DNA from: DATGIQ01 sp035295665
GTDB taxonomy: Bacteria > Planctomycetota > Planctomycetia > Gemmatales > Gemmataceae
DNA: 36,281 nt
Direction of reading: 5' to 3'
Assembly (NCBI GenBank): GCA_035295665.1
Contig: DATGIQ010000427.1
Coordinates: forward strand, 1 to 36,281
Part shown: positions 8,556 to 17,087 of the stretch, piece after piece
Layout of the letters: every line of letters starts with the position of its first letter
Position numbering within the stretch: position 1 is the stretch's first letter
Position numbers and translations under genes: made by a program
The notes under the pieces: generated by a model
The model's database searches: none
Told to the model about the DNA's origin: nothing
What the model saw: only the letters and a program-made list of their open reading frames with translations

Positions 8556-8848
8556 CCCTAGGCCCCAGGAATGACTCCCCGCAGGTTCGCCCCGCACTCC
8601 AACAAGCCTGCCTCGTGGTCTTCTGGAATCGGCTGCTCGGGGATGCCGTCTTCGACAGCGAGGAAAACCACCGCCTGGCCCGCGGGGATCGTGGTGTCCG
8701 CTCCACCGTCATCCCGATCAACCCCCGCAATCACGGCCGCAAGTGGCCCAAGGCCACGTACCGCCGCCAGATGAAAAACGGGATATCGTACTGGTTAGTG
8801 GATAAGCACGATATCCCGTTTTCAATTTCCGGGGAAGCGGTGGTTTAG
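8396..8848 (+). pseudogene. DDE transposase C-terminal fragment
   Basis: In the frame ending with TAG at 8846-8848, the DNA reads AIDAPDLESYHTSRYFFKR, then WVKLTLACDTASHFF and DAVFDSEENHRLARGDRGVR, ending RNHGRKWPKATYRRQM. This is the pattern of DDE transposases related to the IS4/IS5/IS1182 groups, with Asp in AIDA and in DAVFDSE as candidate catalytic residues. The N-terminal half is absent. The fragment abuts the truncated recombinase without a gap, and homology ends at the palindrome beginning near 8775. No upstream terminal inverted repeat was found. It is an inactive remnant. Confidence 0.65.
8775..8822 (+). terminator. 15-bp perfect hairpin ending the mobile remnant
   Basis: AAAACGGGATATCGT (8775-8789) pairs exactly with ACGATATCCCGTTTT (8808-8822) across an 18-nt loop, and TTTTCAATTT follows. 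It may be an intrinsic terminator or the retained end of the element. Confidence 0.55.
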
Positions 8849-9181
8849 CCAAGGCGTTAGACCCACAGCGAATGGAGTGTATCCGATAGGACCGAAACGC
8901 CGCTCACGTTGAGCGGGACGGCCCAAAGTCACCGCAAGCAACTGCAACGACCACTTGATCGAAGCGCACGAGAGTTGGACTTGGACCGAGCCGACGATCT
9001 GTGATCCTTCTGCCCGTTGCTTCCCCACTCCACCGCCTGTAGGTCACCGGTGGTCCGAAGGTAAACCTGGAACTAGCAGAGGCTGCGAAAGCGACCGTGC
9101 AGTCCGCACCCTTGTTCTTTCCCCAAACCTCCTCATGATAAACAGCAGACAACCGAATCCCGGCCCACGGTTTACTATCGC
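8849..9181. other. Intergenic region, no gene seen
   Basis: These 333 bases between the transposase remnant and the oxidoreductase-like gene hold no frame with recognisable protein features on either strand and no clear promoter or hairpin. Confidence 0.4.
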
Positions 9182-10417
9182 ATGCGCTTCGCACTGTTTG
9201 GAGATCATCCCGATGGTTTCGATATGGCCCGCGCCCTCGTTGCTTCGGGCCGGCATGAACTGGCCACGTACACCGGACCGCCGGCCGGGGCCGAAGTGCT
9301 CGCGCGCTGGGGATTGGTTGTTCGACGTATCCGCGATGTTGAAGAGATTTTGGCCGATCCGAGCATCGAGGCCATCATCGTCGCCAGCCCATTCGCGGAT
9401 CGACCGGCCCATCTCCGCCGGGCTCTGCAATCGGAGCGGCACGTTCTTTGTGTTCACCCCGCCGATCAGACGCCGGATAGCGCTTACGAGGCGGCCCTCA
9501 TCCAGGGCGATACCCGTTGTGTGCTGCTGCCGCTCTTGACCGAATGCCTCCATCCCGCTTTCCACCGCTTGGCTGAGCTTCTCGCGGCAACTGAGGGACC
9601 AATTGGAACCTTGCAATTCCTGCAAATGGAACGAGGCTCTGCCGACGCAGTTCTGATCGCAAGCGGTGGCCGCGGACCCAAGGCCTCATTACTCGGCTGG
9701 GATGTCTTGCGTACCCTGGGCGGCGAGTTGGCCGAGGTATTTGCTTTCGCCGTGAGCGACGAGCTCAATCCGGATCAGCCTCTGCTTCTGGCCGGGCGTT
9801 TTGAGCAACAGGCGCTTTTCCAGGCGACCTATTTGCCCGGTTCGAACGTGATCCCCTGGCATTTGGAACTCGTTGGCATGCTGGGCCGGGCCGAGCTGAC
9901 CTTTCCGCAGGGTTGGCCGGGACCGGCTTGCTTGCGTTGGCAAGATCAGGCCGGCCAAGCCTGCGACGAGCAGTGGGACACCTGGAACCCCTGGCCCACG
10001 TTGGTCACGATTTTCGAAGAAGCGGTGGCACAATCGTCCCGGCGCACGAACCCTGGATCCGCCCTGGGGAGACAGGGCAGGGTGAGGGGACTAACCTGGC
10101 AGACGGCCGTCCGTTGCCTGGAGCTGGACGACGCGGCCCGCCGGAGTATTGAACGCCGGCGGGTCAGCACACTGGAGTATCCTGAAGCCAGCGAAGAGGT
10201 CGGATTCAAGGGAACGATGACGCTGGTCGGCTGCGGCTTGCTCTGGGTCAGTTTGCTCTTGTTGATCCTCTCGGCATGGGTGGGATGGATCAAGTGGGCG
10301 ATCGTTCCTCTCTTGGTCGTCTTCCTCGGCCTACAACTGCTGCGCTGGATGGTGCCGGGATCCCGTGAAAGCCGGACAGAGAATATCCAGGCGGATCATC
10401 AACGCCTCGGAGGATAG
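9182..10417 (+). CDS. Gfo/Idh/MocA-like protein with C-terminal membrane helices
   Basis: This 411-residue protein starts with a Rossmann-like segment (MRFALFGDHPDG) and the typical oxidoreductase progression VEEILADPSIEAIIVASPFA, then HLRRALQSERHVLC. Family enzymes use NAD(P) to oxidise or reduce sugars and related compounds. Two things are odd. The nucleotide-binding loop GDHPDG departs from GxGxxG. The catalytic EKP motif is replaced by VHP at residues 91-93, so the conserved Lys is absent. The middle region (LQFLQMERGSAD, LGWDVLRTLGGELAEVFAF) still resembles the substrate domain. Two hydrophobic helices follow at about 346-389. It may be a non-catalytic membrane-anchored relative. Its stop codon lies inside the ribosome site region of bluB, one base before the next start, so the two are translationally coupled. 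Confidence 0.65.
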   Translation: MRFALFGDHPDGFDMARALVASGRHELATYTGPPAGAEVLARWGLVVRRIRDVEEILADPSIEAIIVASPFADRPAHLRRALQSERHVLCVHPADQTPDSAYEAALIQGDTRCVLLPLLTECLHPAFHRLAELLAATEGPIGTLQFLQMERGSADAVLIASGGRGPKASLLGWDVLRTLGGELAEVFAFAVSDELNPDQPLLLAGRFEQQALFQATYLPGSNVIPWHLELVGMLGRAELTFPQGWPGPACLRWQDQAGQACDEQWDTWNPWPTLVTIFEEAVAQSSRRTNPGSALGRQGRVRGLTWQTAVRCLELDDAARRSIERRRVSTLEYPEASEEVGFKGTMTLVGCGLLWVSLLLLILSAWVGWIKWAIVPLLVVFLGLQLLRWMVPGSRESRTENIQADHQRLGG

Positions 10418-10418
10418 G

Positions 10419-11135
10419 ATGATGACCACAACACCGCACGCCTTCTCGGAAGAGGAGAAAGCCGCCCTGTACCGGGTGATCCGGGAGCGCCGGGATATCC
10501 GCCGGTTTCGATCCGAGCCGATTCCGGCGGCCACGCTGGCGCGCATCCTGGATGCTGCCCACCATGCGCCGTCCGTCGGCTTCATGCAACCTTGGAATTT
10601 CATCCTGATTTGCGATCTGACCACCCGGCAACGCGTTCATGCTGCGTTCCGCCGAGCCAACGCTGAAGCCGTGGAGCAGTTCACCGGCGACCGGCAACAG
10701 CAATACGCTGCCCTCAAGCTGGAAGGGATTCTCGAATCCGCTCTCAACCTGTGCGTCACCTGCGATCGCCAGCGTTTCGGCCCGGTCGTGCTTGGCCGAA
10801 CGTGCCAGCCGGACATGGATCTGTACAGCACTGTCTGCGCTGTGGAAAACCTTTGGCTGGCGGCGCGGGTCGAAGGAGTTGGCGTCGGCTGGGTCAGTAT
10901 TCTTCATGCGGACGAGCTGGCACAAATCCTGACCTTGCCGCCGCACGTGGTGCCGATCGCTTACCTTTGCCTGGGCTACGTGGATGCGTTTCCAACCGCT
11001 CCCGAGCTTCAGACGGCCGGCTGGCTGCCCCGGTTATCGTTGGCCGATGTTGTACGGTACGAAAGCTGGACCGGTGTCCCTACGGCGAAGTGGGAGGAGG
11101 CTCGTCGGGAAGTGGAGTTGAAAATTGAACATTAG
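10419..11135 (+). CDS. bluB: 5,6-dimethylbenzimidazole synthase BluB
   Basis: BluB is a flavin-destroying nitroreductase-fold enzyme that turns reduced FMN into 5,6-dimethylbenzimidazole, the lower ligand of vitamin B12. The 238 residues show the family landmarks in order: RERRDIRRFRSEPI (FMN contact), HHAPSVGFMQPWNFI, YAALKLEGILESALNLCVTC, a DLYSTVCAVENLWLAAR helix, EGVGVGWVSI, PHVVPIAYLCLGYV and PELQTAGW. The BluB-specific Asp of MDLYS and Ser of PSVGF are present. Two ATGs (10419 and 10422) follow GGAGG at 10409-10413. The upstream Gfo/Idh-like gene ends at 10417. No other cobalamin gene is in the window, and no B12 riboswitch was noticed upstream. Confidence 0.92.
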   Translation: MMTTTPHAFSEEEKAALYRVIRERRDIRRFRSEPIPAATLARILDAAHHAPSVGFMQPWNFILICDLTTRQRVHAAFRRANAEAVEQFTGDRQQQYAALKLEGILESALNLCVTCDRQRFGPVVLGRTCQPDMDLYSTVCAVENLWLAARVEGVGVGWVSILHADELAQILTLPPHVVPIAYLCLGYVDAFPTAPELQTAGWLPRLSLADVVRYESWTGVPTAKWEEARREVELKIEH

Positions 11136-11179
11136 GAATTGCAAATGGCAGAATACCAACCCCCAGTCTCCTCGCGGTT

Positions 11180-11629
11180 TCAATTTCTAATTTTCCATGT
11201 TCCATCCAGCACAGGAAAAAAGCGCATCCACCCCGAATACGCCCGGAACGGCAGTGTTTCCAGCTTCGCGAAGCTGAAGCCGTACAGGACCGGCCCATGG
11301 AACCAGGAAGGATCATTCAAATGACGGCTGCGATCGGCGGTGAACGCTTCCAGGCTCCGGTACGGAGTACAGCCCGTTAATTCGCCGGCGCCGACGATCC
11401 CGCCCCGAAGCTGAGCCGCTTCGTGCAGTTCGGCCGGCACCAAACTCCAGGCTTCCGCGCGGGAATCCGGCACACGGGCCGCATGGATCAAGATCCGGCC
11501 GCGCCGCGCGGTCGGCCAGCGCCGCACTTCAATGGTTTTGTAGCCATGAACCAGCAGCGCGGCCCACGGCTGCTTGAGCGAGAGAGCATAATCCTGAGGC
11601 TGGCCGGGAATTGGCAAAGCATCCGCCAT
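11180..11629 (-). CDS. ASCH-domain protein
   Basis: The sequence ALSLKQPWAALLVHGYKTIEV (split here as ALSLKQPWAALL and VHGYKTIEVRRW), then RRGRILIHAARVPD and GGIVGAGELTGC, is the ASCH fold. It is a small beta-barrel related to PUA domains that binds RNA or modified nucleobases; some members hydrolyse N4-acetylcytidine. The conserved Lys of GYKTIEVR and the R-W pair are kept. The ATG at 11629 gives 149 residues and begins just before the domain; a GTG at 11671 would add 14 residues. The C-terminal part (DPSWFHGPVLYGFSFA) is longer than the minimal domain. The gene converges on bluB, 44 bases apart. Substrate unknown. Confidence 0.75.
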   Translation of the reverse strand: MADALPIPGQPQDYALSLKQPWAALLVHGYKTIEVRRWPTARRGRILIHAARVPDSRAEAWSLVPAELHEAAQLRGGIVGAGELTGCTPYRSLEAFTADRSRHLNDPSWFHGPVLYGFSFAKLETLPFRAYSGWMRFFPVLDGTWKIRN

Positions 11630-11785
11630 GGGCTCGTCCGTTGATACTGCGGAAGTCCTGGGGCGAAGCACTTGATTGTACCGGGTCAGATGGCAGGATC
11701 AATGGTTCACTCCCAGAGGAATTCGGCCGCGGCCATTTGCGATTCGCGCCTGAGAAAGCTAGGGTTCAATGCAGCCGACCTCGGT

Positions 11786-11826
11786 GGAAAAAGGCAAGAG
11801 GAGTGAGTACGCCTTTACCTTTTTCC
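11786..11826 (+). promoter_or_regulatory. Possible 5' leader hairpin upstream of the kinase-tubulin gene
   Basis: GGAAAAAGG (11786-11794) pairs perfectly with CCTTTTTCC (11818-11826). An alternative pairing AAAGGC (11790-11795) with GCCTTT (11811-11816) overlaps it. A pyrimidine-rich tract follows to about 11848, and the gene's ATG at 11861 lacks a usual ribosome site. A regulatory role is conjecture. Confidence 0.3.
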
Positions 11827-11860
11827 TCTTTCCTTTTTTCCTGGTCCTTGTCGCACACCC

Positions 11861-14800
11861 ATGGCCGTCCGGATTGAAAGTCAGGCCGAACCGATTCCTG
11901 GTTACAAGCTCATCGAGCGGCTGGGAGGAGGCGGCTTTGGCGAAGTATGGAAGGCCATTGCCCCCGGTGGCTTGGCCAAGGCCATCAAATTCGTCTTCGG
12001 CGATTTGAAGGCCGCCAATGAGGATGGGGTGCGTGCCGAACAAGAGCTCAAAGCCCTCAGCCGCGTCAAGGGCGTCCGCCATCCGTACATTCTTTCTCTA
12101 GAACGCTATGACATTATCGATGGCCAGCTCCTCATTGTCATGGAGCTGGCAGATCGCAATTTTTGGGACCGCTACAAAGAATGCCGGAGCCAGAAGTTGC
12201 CCGGGATCCCGCGGGAAGAGCTCCTCGGCTACATGCAGGAAACTTCCGAAGCGCTGGATCTGATGAATATCGAGTATCAGCTTCAGCATCTCGATATCAA
12301 ACCGCAAAACCTGTTCCTGGTCCACAATCACGTCAAGGTCGCGGATTTTGGCCTGGTCAAAGATCTTCAAGGGATGATGGCTTCCGTGACGGGCGGTATC
12401 ACGCCGGTCTACGCGGCCCCCGAAACCTTTGACGGCTGGATCAGCCGGTTTTGCGACCAATATAGCTTGGCCATCGTCTATCAAGAGCTGCTCACGGGCC
12501 AGCGGCCATTCAACGGCACGAATGTCGGGCAGCTCATCATGCAGCACCTGCGTTCGCCGCCGAATCTGGTTTCCTTGCCGGCCGCCGACCGCGCGGTCAT
12601 TGGCCGAGCCCTCGCCAAGAGTCCCGATCAGCGTTTTCCCACCTGCCAAGATTTCGTGCGTGCCTTGCTGGGCAACCGCAGCACGGCGCCGGTACCGGCG
12701 CGCACGCCCGCTTCGGATCCCGGCCAGGGCAATTCCCAGACACCCGCCCGAAGTCCCGAAGAAACGCTCAGTCGCGGCGCGGTGGAGCAAGCCCGCGTCA
12801 CGGGTGTGGCCCAGGCCCCACAACCCGCGGAAGCGCCAGCCGCCCCCCCGGTTTCCGAACACGCGCGCTGGATCCGCGTGAATGAGCTGACTGAACGTGA
12901 AGAGGAAGCGCAACCAGCTGTTTCGGTCCTCACCCCCCAGGTTCAGCCCGGCGGCGTGCTCTTTCCGGCTCTGGTGATCGGCCTGGGATATACGGGCCTG
13001 AGCGTGTTACAGCGTCTACGCAGCGTCTTTCACGAAACCTTGGGCACGGTCGACGCCCTGCCCAACATCCGCTGGCTCTACGTAGATACGGATCCGGAAG
13101 CGCCGCGGCTGGCGGCCGCCGCCCGTACCACGTGCGCACTCAACGCCAACGAGATGCTGCAAACCCGGCTCAGTCGCCCCAGCCACTATCTCCGCGCGCC
13201 CGGCGGCCGAGGAGGCCTTGAAACCTGGCTCGATCTCAAAATGCTCTATCGCATCCCACGCAATCCCGTCACGACGGGGCTGCGCGTTCTGGGCCGGCTC
13301 GCTTTCTTCGACAATTACCGCGGAATCACGACGCGCCTCAGCAAGGAACTCGAAACCTGCACCAATCCGAGCACATTGGCGGAAGCCGCCAAGCTGCCCG
13401 GCTTTGGACTCCGCAGCCTGCGGCCACGGGTCTATGTCGTGACCAGTTTGGCGGGCGGCACGGGCAGCGGCATGTTCCTGGATCTGGCGTATGTCCTCCG
13501 CAAACTGTTGAAGGCCCAAGGGCACGCATCCCCGGACATCGTCGGCCTCTTCGTGTTGCCGGCCGTGGACCGCTCGACGGGGCAGACCATGGCCCTGGGA
13601 AACACCTTCGCAGCCTTGACGGAACTGAATCATTTTTCCGCACCCGAAACCACGTTTTGGGCGCACTATGATGAGACCGAAGCCCCGCTCCGGGACGCGG
13701 AAGCTCCTTACACGCGCTGCGTCCTTCTGCCGCTGCCGGCCAAGGATGACGGGGGCGCACTACAGGCCCGCGCCGGCTTGATCGCGAATTGGCTCTACCA
13801 TGACCTGGCGACGCCACTCGGTCTCAGCGCCGACGAAACACGGGCCAGCATCCCGGCCCCGTCCACGAAAGCATGGAGCTTTTTCTGCCAAACGTTTGGG
13901 ATGTATCGCATTTCCTGGCCAAGGGGAGCCTTTGTGCGGCAAGTAGCCCGCAGCCTTTGCCAGCAGCTGGTCCGGGATTGGATGAGCAAGGACTCGGCCG
14001 CAGTGCGGCAGCCGATCAAAGGCGCGGTAGCGCAGGAATGGGATCGGCTTGGCCTTGGCGGCGAGTTTCTTTTGACTTCCTTGCAAAAAGCGTATGATCG
14101 GACGCTGGGGAAGAATCCAGAGACTGATTTTGCCGCTCTCATGGAACCGTTGGCCGGTCTGGAGGCGCCGGGAAGCGATCTTTCGCCCGTCGCCGGAATC
14201 CTCGCCCAACTCGAGGAGCTGGTTGGCCGGCCCGAAGAGGGTGTCGGATCGACTCCGGGATCTCTGCTGGAGCCGCTCGACGCGGCCGCGGATGCCATCG
14301 CCAACAAGTTCGGAAAAAAGCTCAGCCTGTTCATTACCAGCTTCATCGAGCAATGCGGGTTGCGCCTGGCCGGCGCGGAAGAAGCAGTGCGGCAAGCAAT
14401 TCGCCTGCTCGAACAGGAATTGCAGAAGCAGGATCACCTTGCCAAGGAACTGGCCGCTCGTGCAGCCAATGCCTACGCGCGGATCCAATCGCTGCTGGCC
14501 AATCTCCGGGAAGGCCAGGCGTCCAAGAACCGGCGCGCGGCCGCTTCGGCAAGCAGCTTGTTGGAGCTGGTCCGCTGTTATCCTCGATGGCGGCATGAGA
14601 GCTTGATGTTCCAGCGCCTCGGGAACGTCTACCTCAGTTTACGTGGCCGGCTCTCGGATCAGCTCCAGGAGATCAATTATTGCCGTTCGCGCCTGACAGA
14701 ACTGCTCGGAAGCTTCCAGGAATTGTTCATGCAAGCGTCGACCGAGGAAAAGGGACGTTGGAGCTGCCAACTATTTCCAGCAGGCGTCCAGAATGTGGCC

Positions 14801-15391
14801 GACGCGGTCAAGCAGATGCTCGACGGGATCACGCCCGAGGAGCTGAGTCAGCTCGATGGGCTCGTGCAGGAATTGCTCTCCAAGGAGTTTCAGGGGCTGG
14901 TAACTGTCTGTCTCGCTTCGGCTAATCAGCTGGCGAACGTGCAAGAGGCGATGCAACGCGAAGCGGAAGGATTTGTCGAGGCGCGCCTGCTCGGGGTCAA
15001 TGTGGCAGAAATCTATGCGTCCCAGCACGCCAACGAAGAGGACGCATGCGCGGACCTCGAAGCAGCCTTCGAAGAGGCGGCTCCCGAGCTTTACAGCTCC
15101 GGCGCCGCGCCGGGATCGGAGATCTGCGCCCTGGCGGCGCCGCCGGGTCCGGAAGGGGAACGCTTTCGGGACCTGGCCCGGCAGGCGCTGCCCGAGGTGG
15201 AAATGGCGACCACAACGGCCGGCACGGACGACATCATCTTCTACCGCGAGGTGCCTTATCTCGCGCTCTCCGATCTCGATCAGGTCGGCCCGCTGGGATA
15301 CGAAGCGTACCGCCAGATCGTCTCGCTGAAAAACTTCACGCCGCACAGTCGGATTGACATCAACGAGTGGCGCGCCGCCGGCAGCGAATGA
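11861..15391 (+). CDS. Ser/Thr kinase fused to a bacterial tubulin-like domain
   Basis: This 1176-residue protein joins two systems. Residues 14-270 are a protein kinase: glycine loop LGGGGFGEVW at 21-30, Lys43, catalytic loop HLDIKPQN at 143-150 and DFG at 162-164. The usual HRD Arg is Leu144, so it is a non-RD kinase. Residues 271-360 are a Pro/Ala-rich linker. From about 365 a tubulin/FtsZ-superfamily domain (Tubulin_2-like) begins: VIGLGYTG (G374-G379), LYVDTDPEA, then the nucleotide-binding signature AGGTGSG at 531-537 followed by MFLDLAYVLRKL, and LFVLPAVD. The C-terminal 350 residues are helical with a likely coiled coil (LLEQELQKQDHLAKEL). No membrane segment is seen. The gene appears to stand alone. 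A kinase-regulated, GTP-dependent filament is a reasonable inference but unproven. Confidence 0.85.
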   Translation: MAVRIESQAEPIPGYKLIERLGGGGFGEVWKAIAPGGLAKAIKFVFGDLKAANEDGVRAEQELKALSRVKGVRHPYILSLERYDIIDGQLLIVMELADRNFWDRYKECRSQKLPGIPREELLGYMQETSEALDLMNIEYQLQHLDIKPQNLFLVHNHVKVADFGLVKDLQGMMASVTGGITPVYAAPETFDGWISRFCDQYSLAIVYQELLTGQRPFNGTNVGQLIMQHLRSPPNLVSLPAADRAVIGRALAKSPDQRFPTCQDFVRALLGNRSTAPVPARTPASDPGQGNSQTPARSPEETLSRGAVEQARVTGVAQAPQPAEAPAAPPVSEHARWIRVNELTEREEEAQPAVSVLTPQVQPGGVLFPALVIGLGYTGLSVLQRLRSVFHETLGTVDALPNIRWLYVDTDPEAPRLAAAARTTCALNANEMLQTRLSRPSHYLRAPGGRGGLETWLDLKMLYRIPRNPVTTGLRVLGRLAFFDNYRGITTRLSKELETCTNPSTLAEAAKLPGFGLRSLRPRVYVVTSLAGGTGSGMFLDLAYVLRKLLKAQGHASPDIVGLFVLPAVDRSTGQTMALGNTFAALTELNHFSAPETTFWAHYDETEAPLRDAEAPYTRCVLLPLPAKDDGGALQARAGLIANWLYHDLATPLGLSADETRASIPAPSTKAWSFFCQTFGMYRISWPRGAFVRQVARSLCQQLVRDWMSKDSAAVRQPIKGAVAQEWDRLGLGGEFLLTSLQKAYDRTLGKNPETDFAALMEPLAGLEAPGSDLSPVAGILAQLEELVGRPEEGVGSTPGSLLEPLDAAADAIANKFGKKLSLFITSFIEQCGLRLAGAEEAVRQAIRLLEQELQKQDHLAKELAARAANAYARIQSLLANLREGQASKNRRAAASASSLLELVRCYPRWRHESLMFQRLGNVYLSLRGRLSDQLQEINYCRSRLTELLGSFQELFMQASTEEKGRWSCQLFPAGVQNVADAVKQMLDGITPEELSQLDGLVQELLSKEFQGLVTVCLASANQLANVQEAMQREAEGFVEARLLGVNVAEIYASQHANEEDACADLEAAFEEAAPELYSSGAAPGSEICALAAPPGPEGERFRDLARQALPEVEMATTTAGTDDIIFYREVPYLALSDLDQVGPLGYEAYRQIVSLKNFTPHSRIDINEWRAAGSE

Positions 15392-15395
15392 ACCC

Positions 15396-15584
15396 TCATC
15401 CTTCTCCGCCCAGATCAATCCACGCACTTTCCCAATGGGGTGAGCCCGGCTCGGCCACTTCGCCCAGCGAAGGCGCGGCGGCTGGCTGCTCGACTTGCTT
15501 TGCATGAGCCCGCAGATTGCTGAGTTCTCCGGAGAAATCCGCGCCAACATCCGAGGCGAGCCATTTCGAGTCTGTCCTTCGCAT
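15396..15584 (-). CDS. Small hypothetical protein (62 residues)
   Basis: An ATG at 15584 is preceded on the minus strand by GGAG with 6-base spacing. The frame reads MRRTDSKWLASDVGADFSGE, then LSNLRAHAKQVEQPAAAPSL, and ends WIDLGGEG at a TGA just 5 bases past the convergent kinase-tubulin stop. It is acidic, with no signal peptide or membrane segment. I do not recognise a family. The good ribosome site and tight convergent placement favour a real gene, but codon bias is only moderate. Confidence 0.4.
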   Translation of the reverse strand: MRRTDSKWLASDVGADFSGELSNLRAHAKQVEQPAAAPSLGEVAEPGSPHWESAWIDLGGEG

Positions 15585-16020
15585 GATCAACTCCAAGGTG
15601 TTGAGGATTCTCTAGACAGGGTGCCCTTCCCAGAAGGAACATCGACCGCCCTGTGCTCAAAATCCGCCACGGCCCGCGAGAAATCGGGACGCGGCGCCCG
15701 ATTTCCGTTCGGTTCGCCTTGTTCCGTAAACCATGCGCGTCCGAAGATCTGGGGAATTGGTTCGCGCAGTGTGAAGCTGCACAAGCTGCGCCGGTCCCGA
15801 AAGACAAGCTGGGGCAGGGTTTGCCGGTCTCGTCGATACGGTCGATTCTTTTGCTAAGTTCGGTTCTCTTGGAAAATCCTTGAGGATCGGGGGGCGTCTG
15901 CCGATATTTCTACGGACGGGGCTGAGAATTCCCTCAGTCTCGGCTCAGCGGCGCACCGCGAACCAGTCGGCCAGATGCCCGCTCGGTGAACCGGAGAGAC
16001 CGACAAGGAGGCAATAATCC
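15585..16020. other. Intergenic region with one hairpin
   Basis: No convincing gene is present on either strand. A 9-bp perfect hairpin lies at 15680-15705 (GAAATCGGG with CCCGATTTC, 8-nt loop). The final bases carry the strong ribosome site AAGGAGG (16005-16011) of the next gene. Confidence 0.45.
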
Positions 16021-16650
16021 ATGAAGCGGAAGGCCATGAAGCGGTGGGTGGGAGCCTGCTTGCTCGGCTCCGCTGTGGCAACGGGCTGTAGTAACGACAC
16101 GGGATCGCGAGTCGAACAACGTCCACCGTGGGTTGCCCATCCGTATGCGTCTCCCCGAAATGATCACACCGTCCCGACCCACTTGCCCACGACTCCGCAA
16201 ACACCGGCCCTAGCCCAGGCTCCCGCAACGTTGCCGGCGCCCGATGCCCTCCCAGCCCCGGTTCCTGAAAACAAGGAGCCGGCCAAGGATGCACCCATTC
16301 TCCAGACTGCCCTGGACGGCAGCAAGACGAGCCCGATCACCGAGCCCAGCGCCGTGCGCCGGGCCTTTGTGGATGTCACGGCCCAGCCCTGTTTCGAACA
16401 CACCGACGATTACGGGTCCTTGAGCGGACAGCTCCAGCATACCCACAAGGGTTGGCGGCTACGTTACGCTTCCGTGGACGAAATGGACACCTACGGCGGG
16501 AGTGTAACCCTCACGGATGAAACCAGGCTGTCCGGACTGAAAGACGGCGATTTGGTCCGTGTCCATGGCCGGCTGCTCAATCCGGAAGACCGGGCGATTG
16601 CCCCGGCGTACCAGATCATGTCAATCCAGGTGATCGAGAAGCACGAATAG
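16021..16650 (+). CDS. Predicted lipoprotein with a small conserved C-terminal domain
   Basis: This 209-residue protein begins with a basic start, a hydrophobic core and a lipobox-like VATGC with Cys23, so it is probably exported and lipid-anchored. Residues 24-105 are a Pro/Ala-rich low-complexity stretch. The C-terminal part (about 120-209) reads DDYGSLSGQLQHTHKGWRLR, then YASVDEMDTYGGSVTL and GDLVRVHGRLLNPEDR. It matches the C-terminus of the next gene position by position and looks like a small beta-barrel. The start has an excellent ribosome site (AAGGAGG, 9 bases upstream). A strong terminator follows. No named family is recognised and the function is unknown. Confidence 0.7.
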   Translation: MKRKAMKRWVGACLLGSAVATGCSNDTGSRVEQRPPWVAHPYASPRNDHTVPTHLPTTPQTPALAQAPATLPAPDALPAPVPENKEPAKDAPILQTALDGSKTSPITEPSAVRRAFVDVTAQPCFEHTDDYGSLSGQLQHTHKGWRLRYASVDEMDTYGGSVTLTDETRLSGLKDGDLVRVHGRLLNPEDRAIAPAYQIMSIQVIEKHE

Positions 16651-16682
16651 GTCCGCAGTCCAAGCATTCGAATTCCCTTCCT

Positions 16683-16714
16683 AACACCCTGCATCCTTCG
16701 CAGGGTGTTTTTTT
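16683..16714 (+). terminator. Strong Rho-independent terminator
   Basis: AACACCCTGC (16683-16692) pairs with GCAGGGTGTT (16700-16709) around a 7-nt loop and runs into a T tract. It ends the lipoprotein transcript and separates it from the paralogous gene downstream. Confidence 0.92.
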
Positions 16715-17087
16715 CTTTCCAGAGCAACTTACCATCGGGTGCAGCGATGGGTCGCGCAGAAGCCCCCATCGTCAGGGGTGGGGTTCATGCCGCCAGGCTG
16801 TGGCGCTGGCAATCTGTCCGGCGTGTATCGCTTTTCATGAATAGTACGAAGATTCCGCAAATGGCGCCGGACCGGCACTCTCCGAGTAATAGGTAAAGCT
16901 GCTAAAGTAGGAACGACCCGTGGACCGATTACAACAACCAGGACGTGTTCCGAGCCAAAACAGTCTCAGGCAACGTGCCAATCTTCGGGGACCGGTTCTT
17001 CGGTGCGTGTGGGGCTCCCGCGAGCGGCAACAACCGAGGCGGACCCGAAGCAGTCCAATCTGCTCAGCTTGGTCGGAGGGGAACAAA
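16715..17087. other. Intergenic region between the paralogous genes
   Basis: The frame of the next gene is open back to 16920, but that extension is Arg-rich and lacks coding character. The start is set by the ribosome site GGAGGG at 17075-17080. No other gene, clear promoter or repeat was identified in these 373 bases. Confidence 0.4.

Noticed and set aside
16920..17087. Upstream extension of the Cys-rich exported protein
   Set aside because: The added residues are Arg/Gln-rich and would bury the export signal; the ribosome site supports the ATG at 17088.
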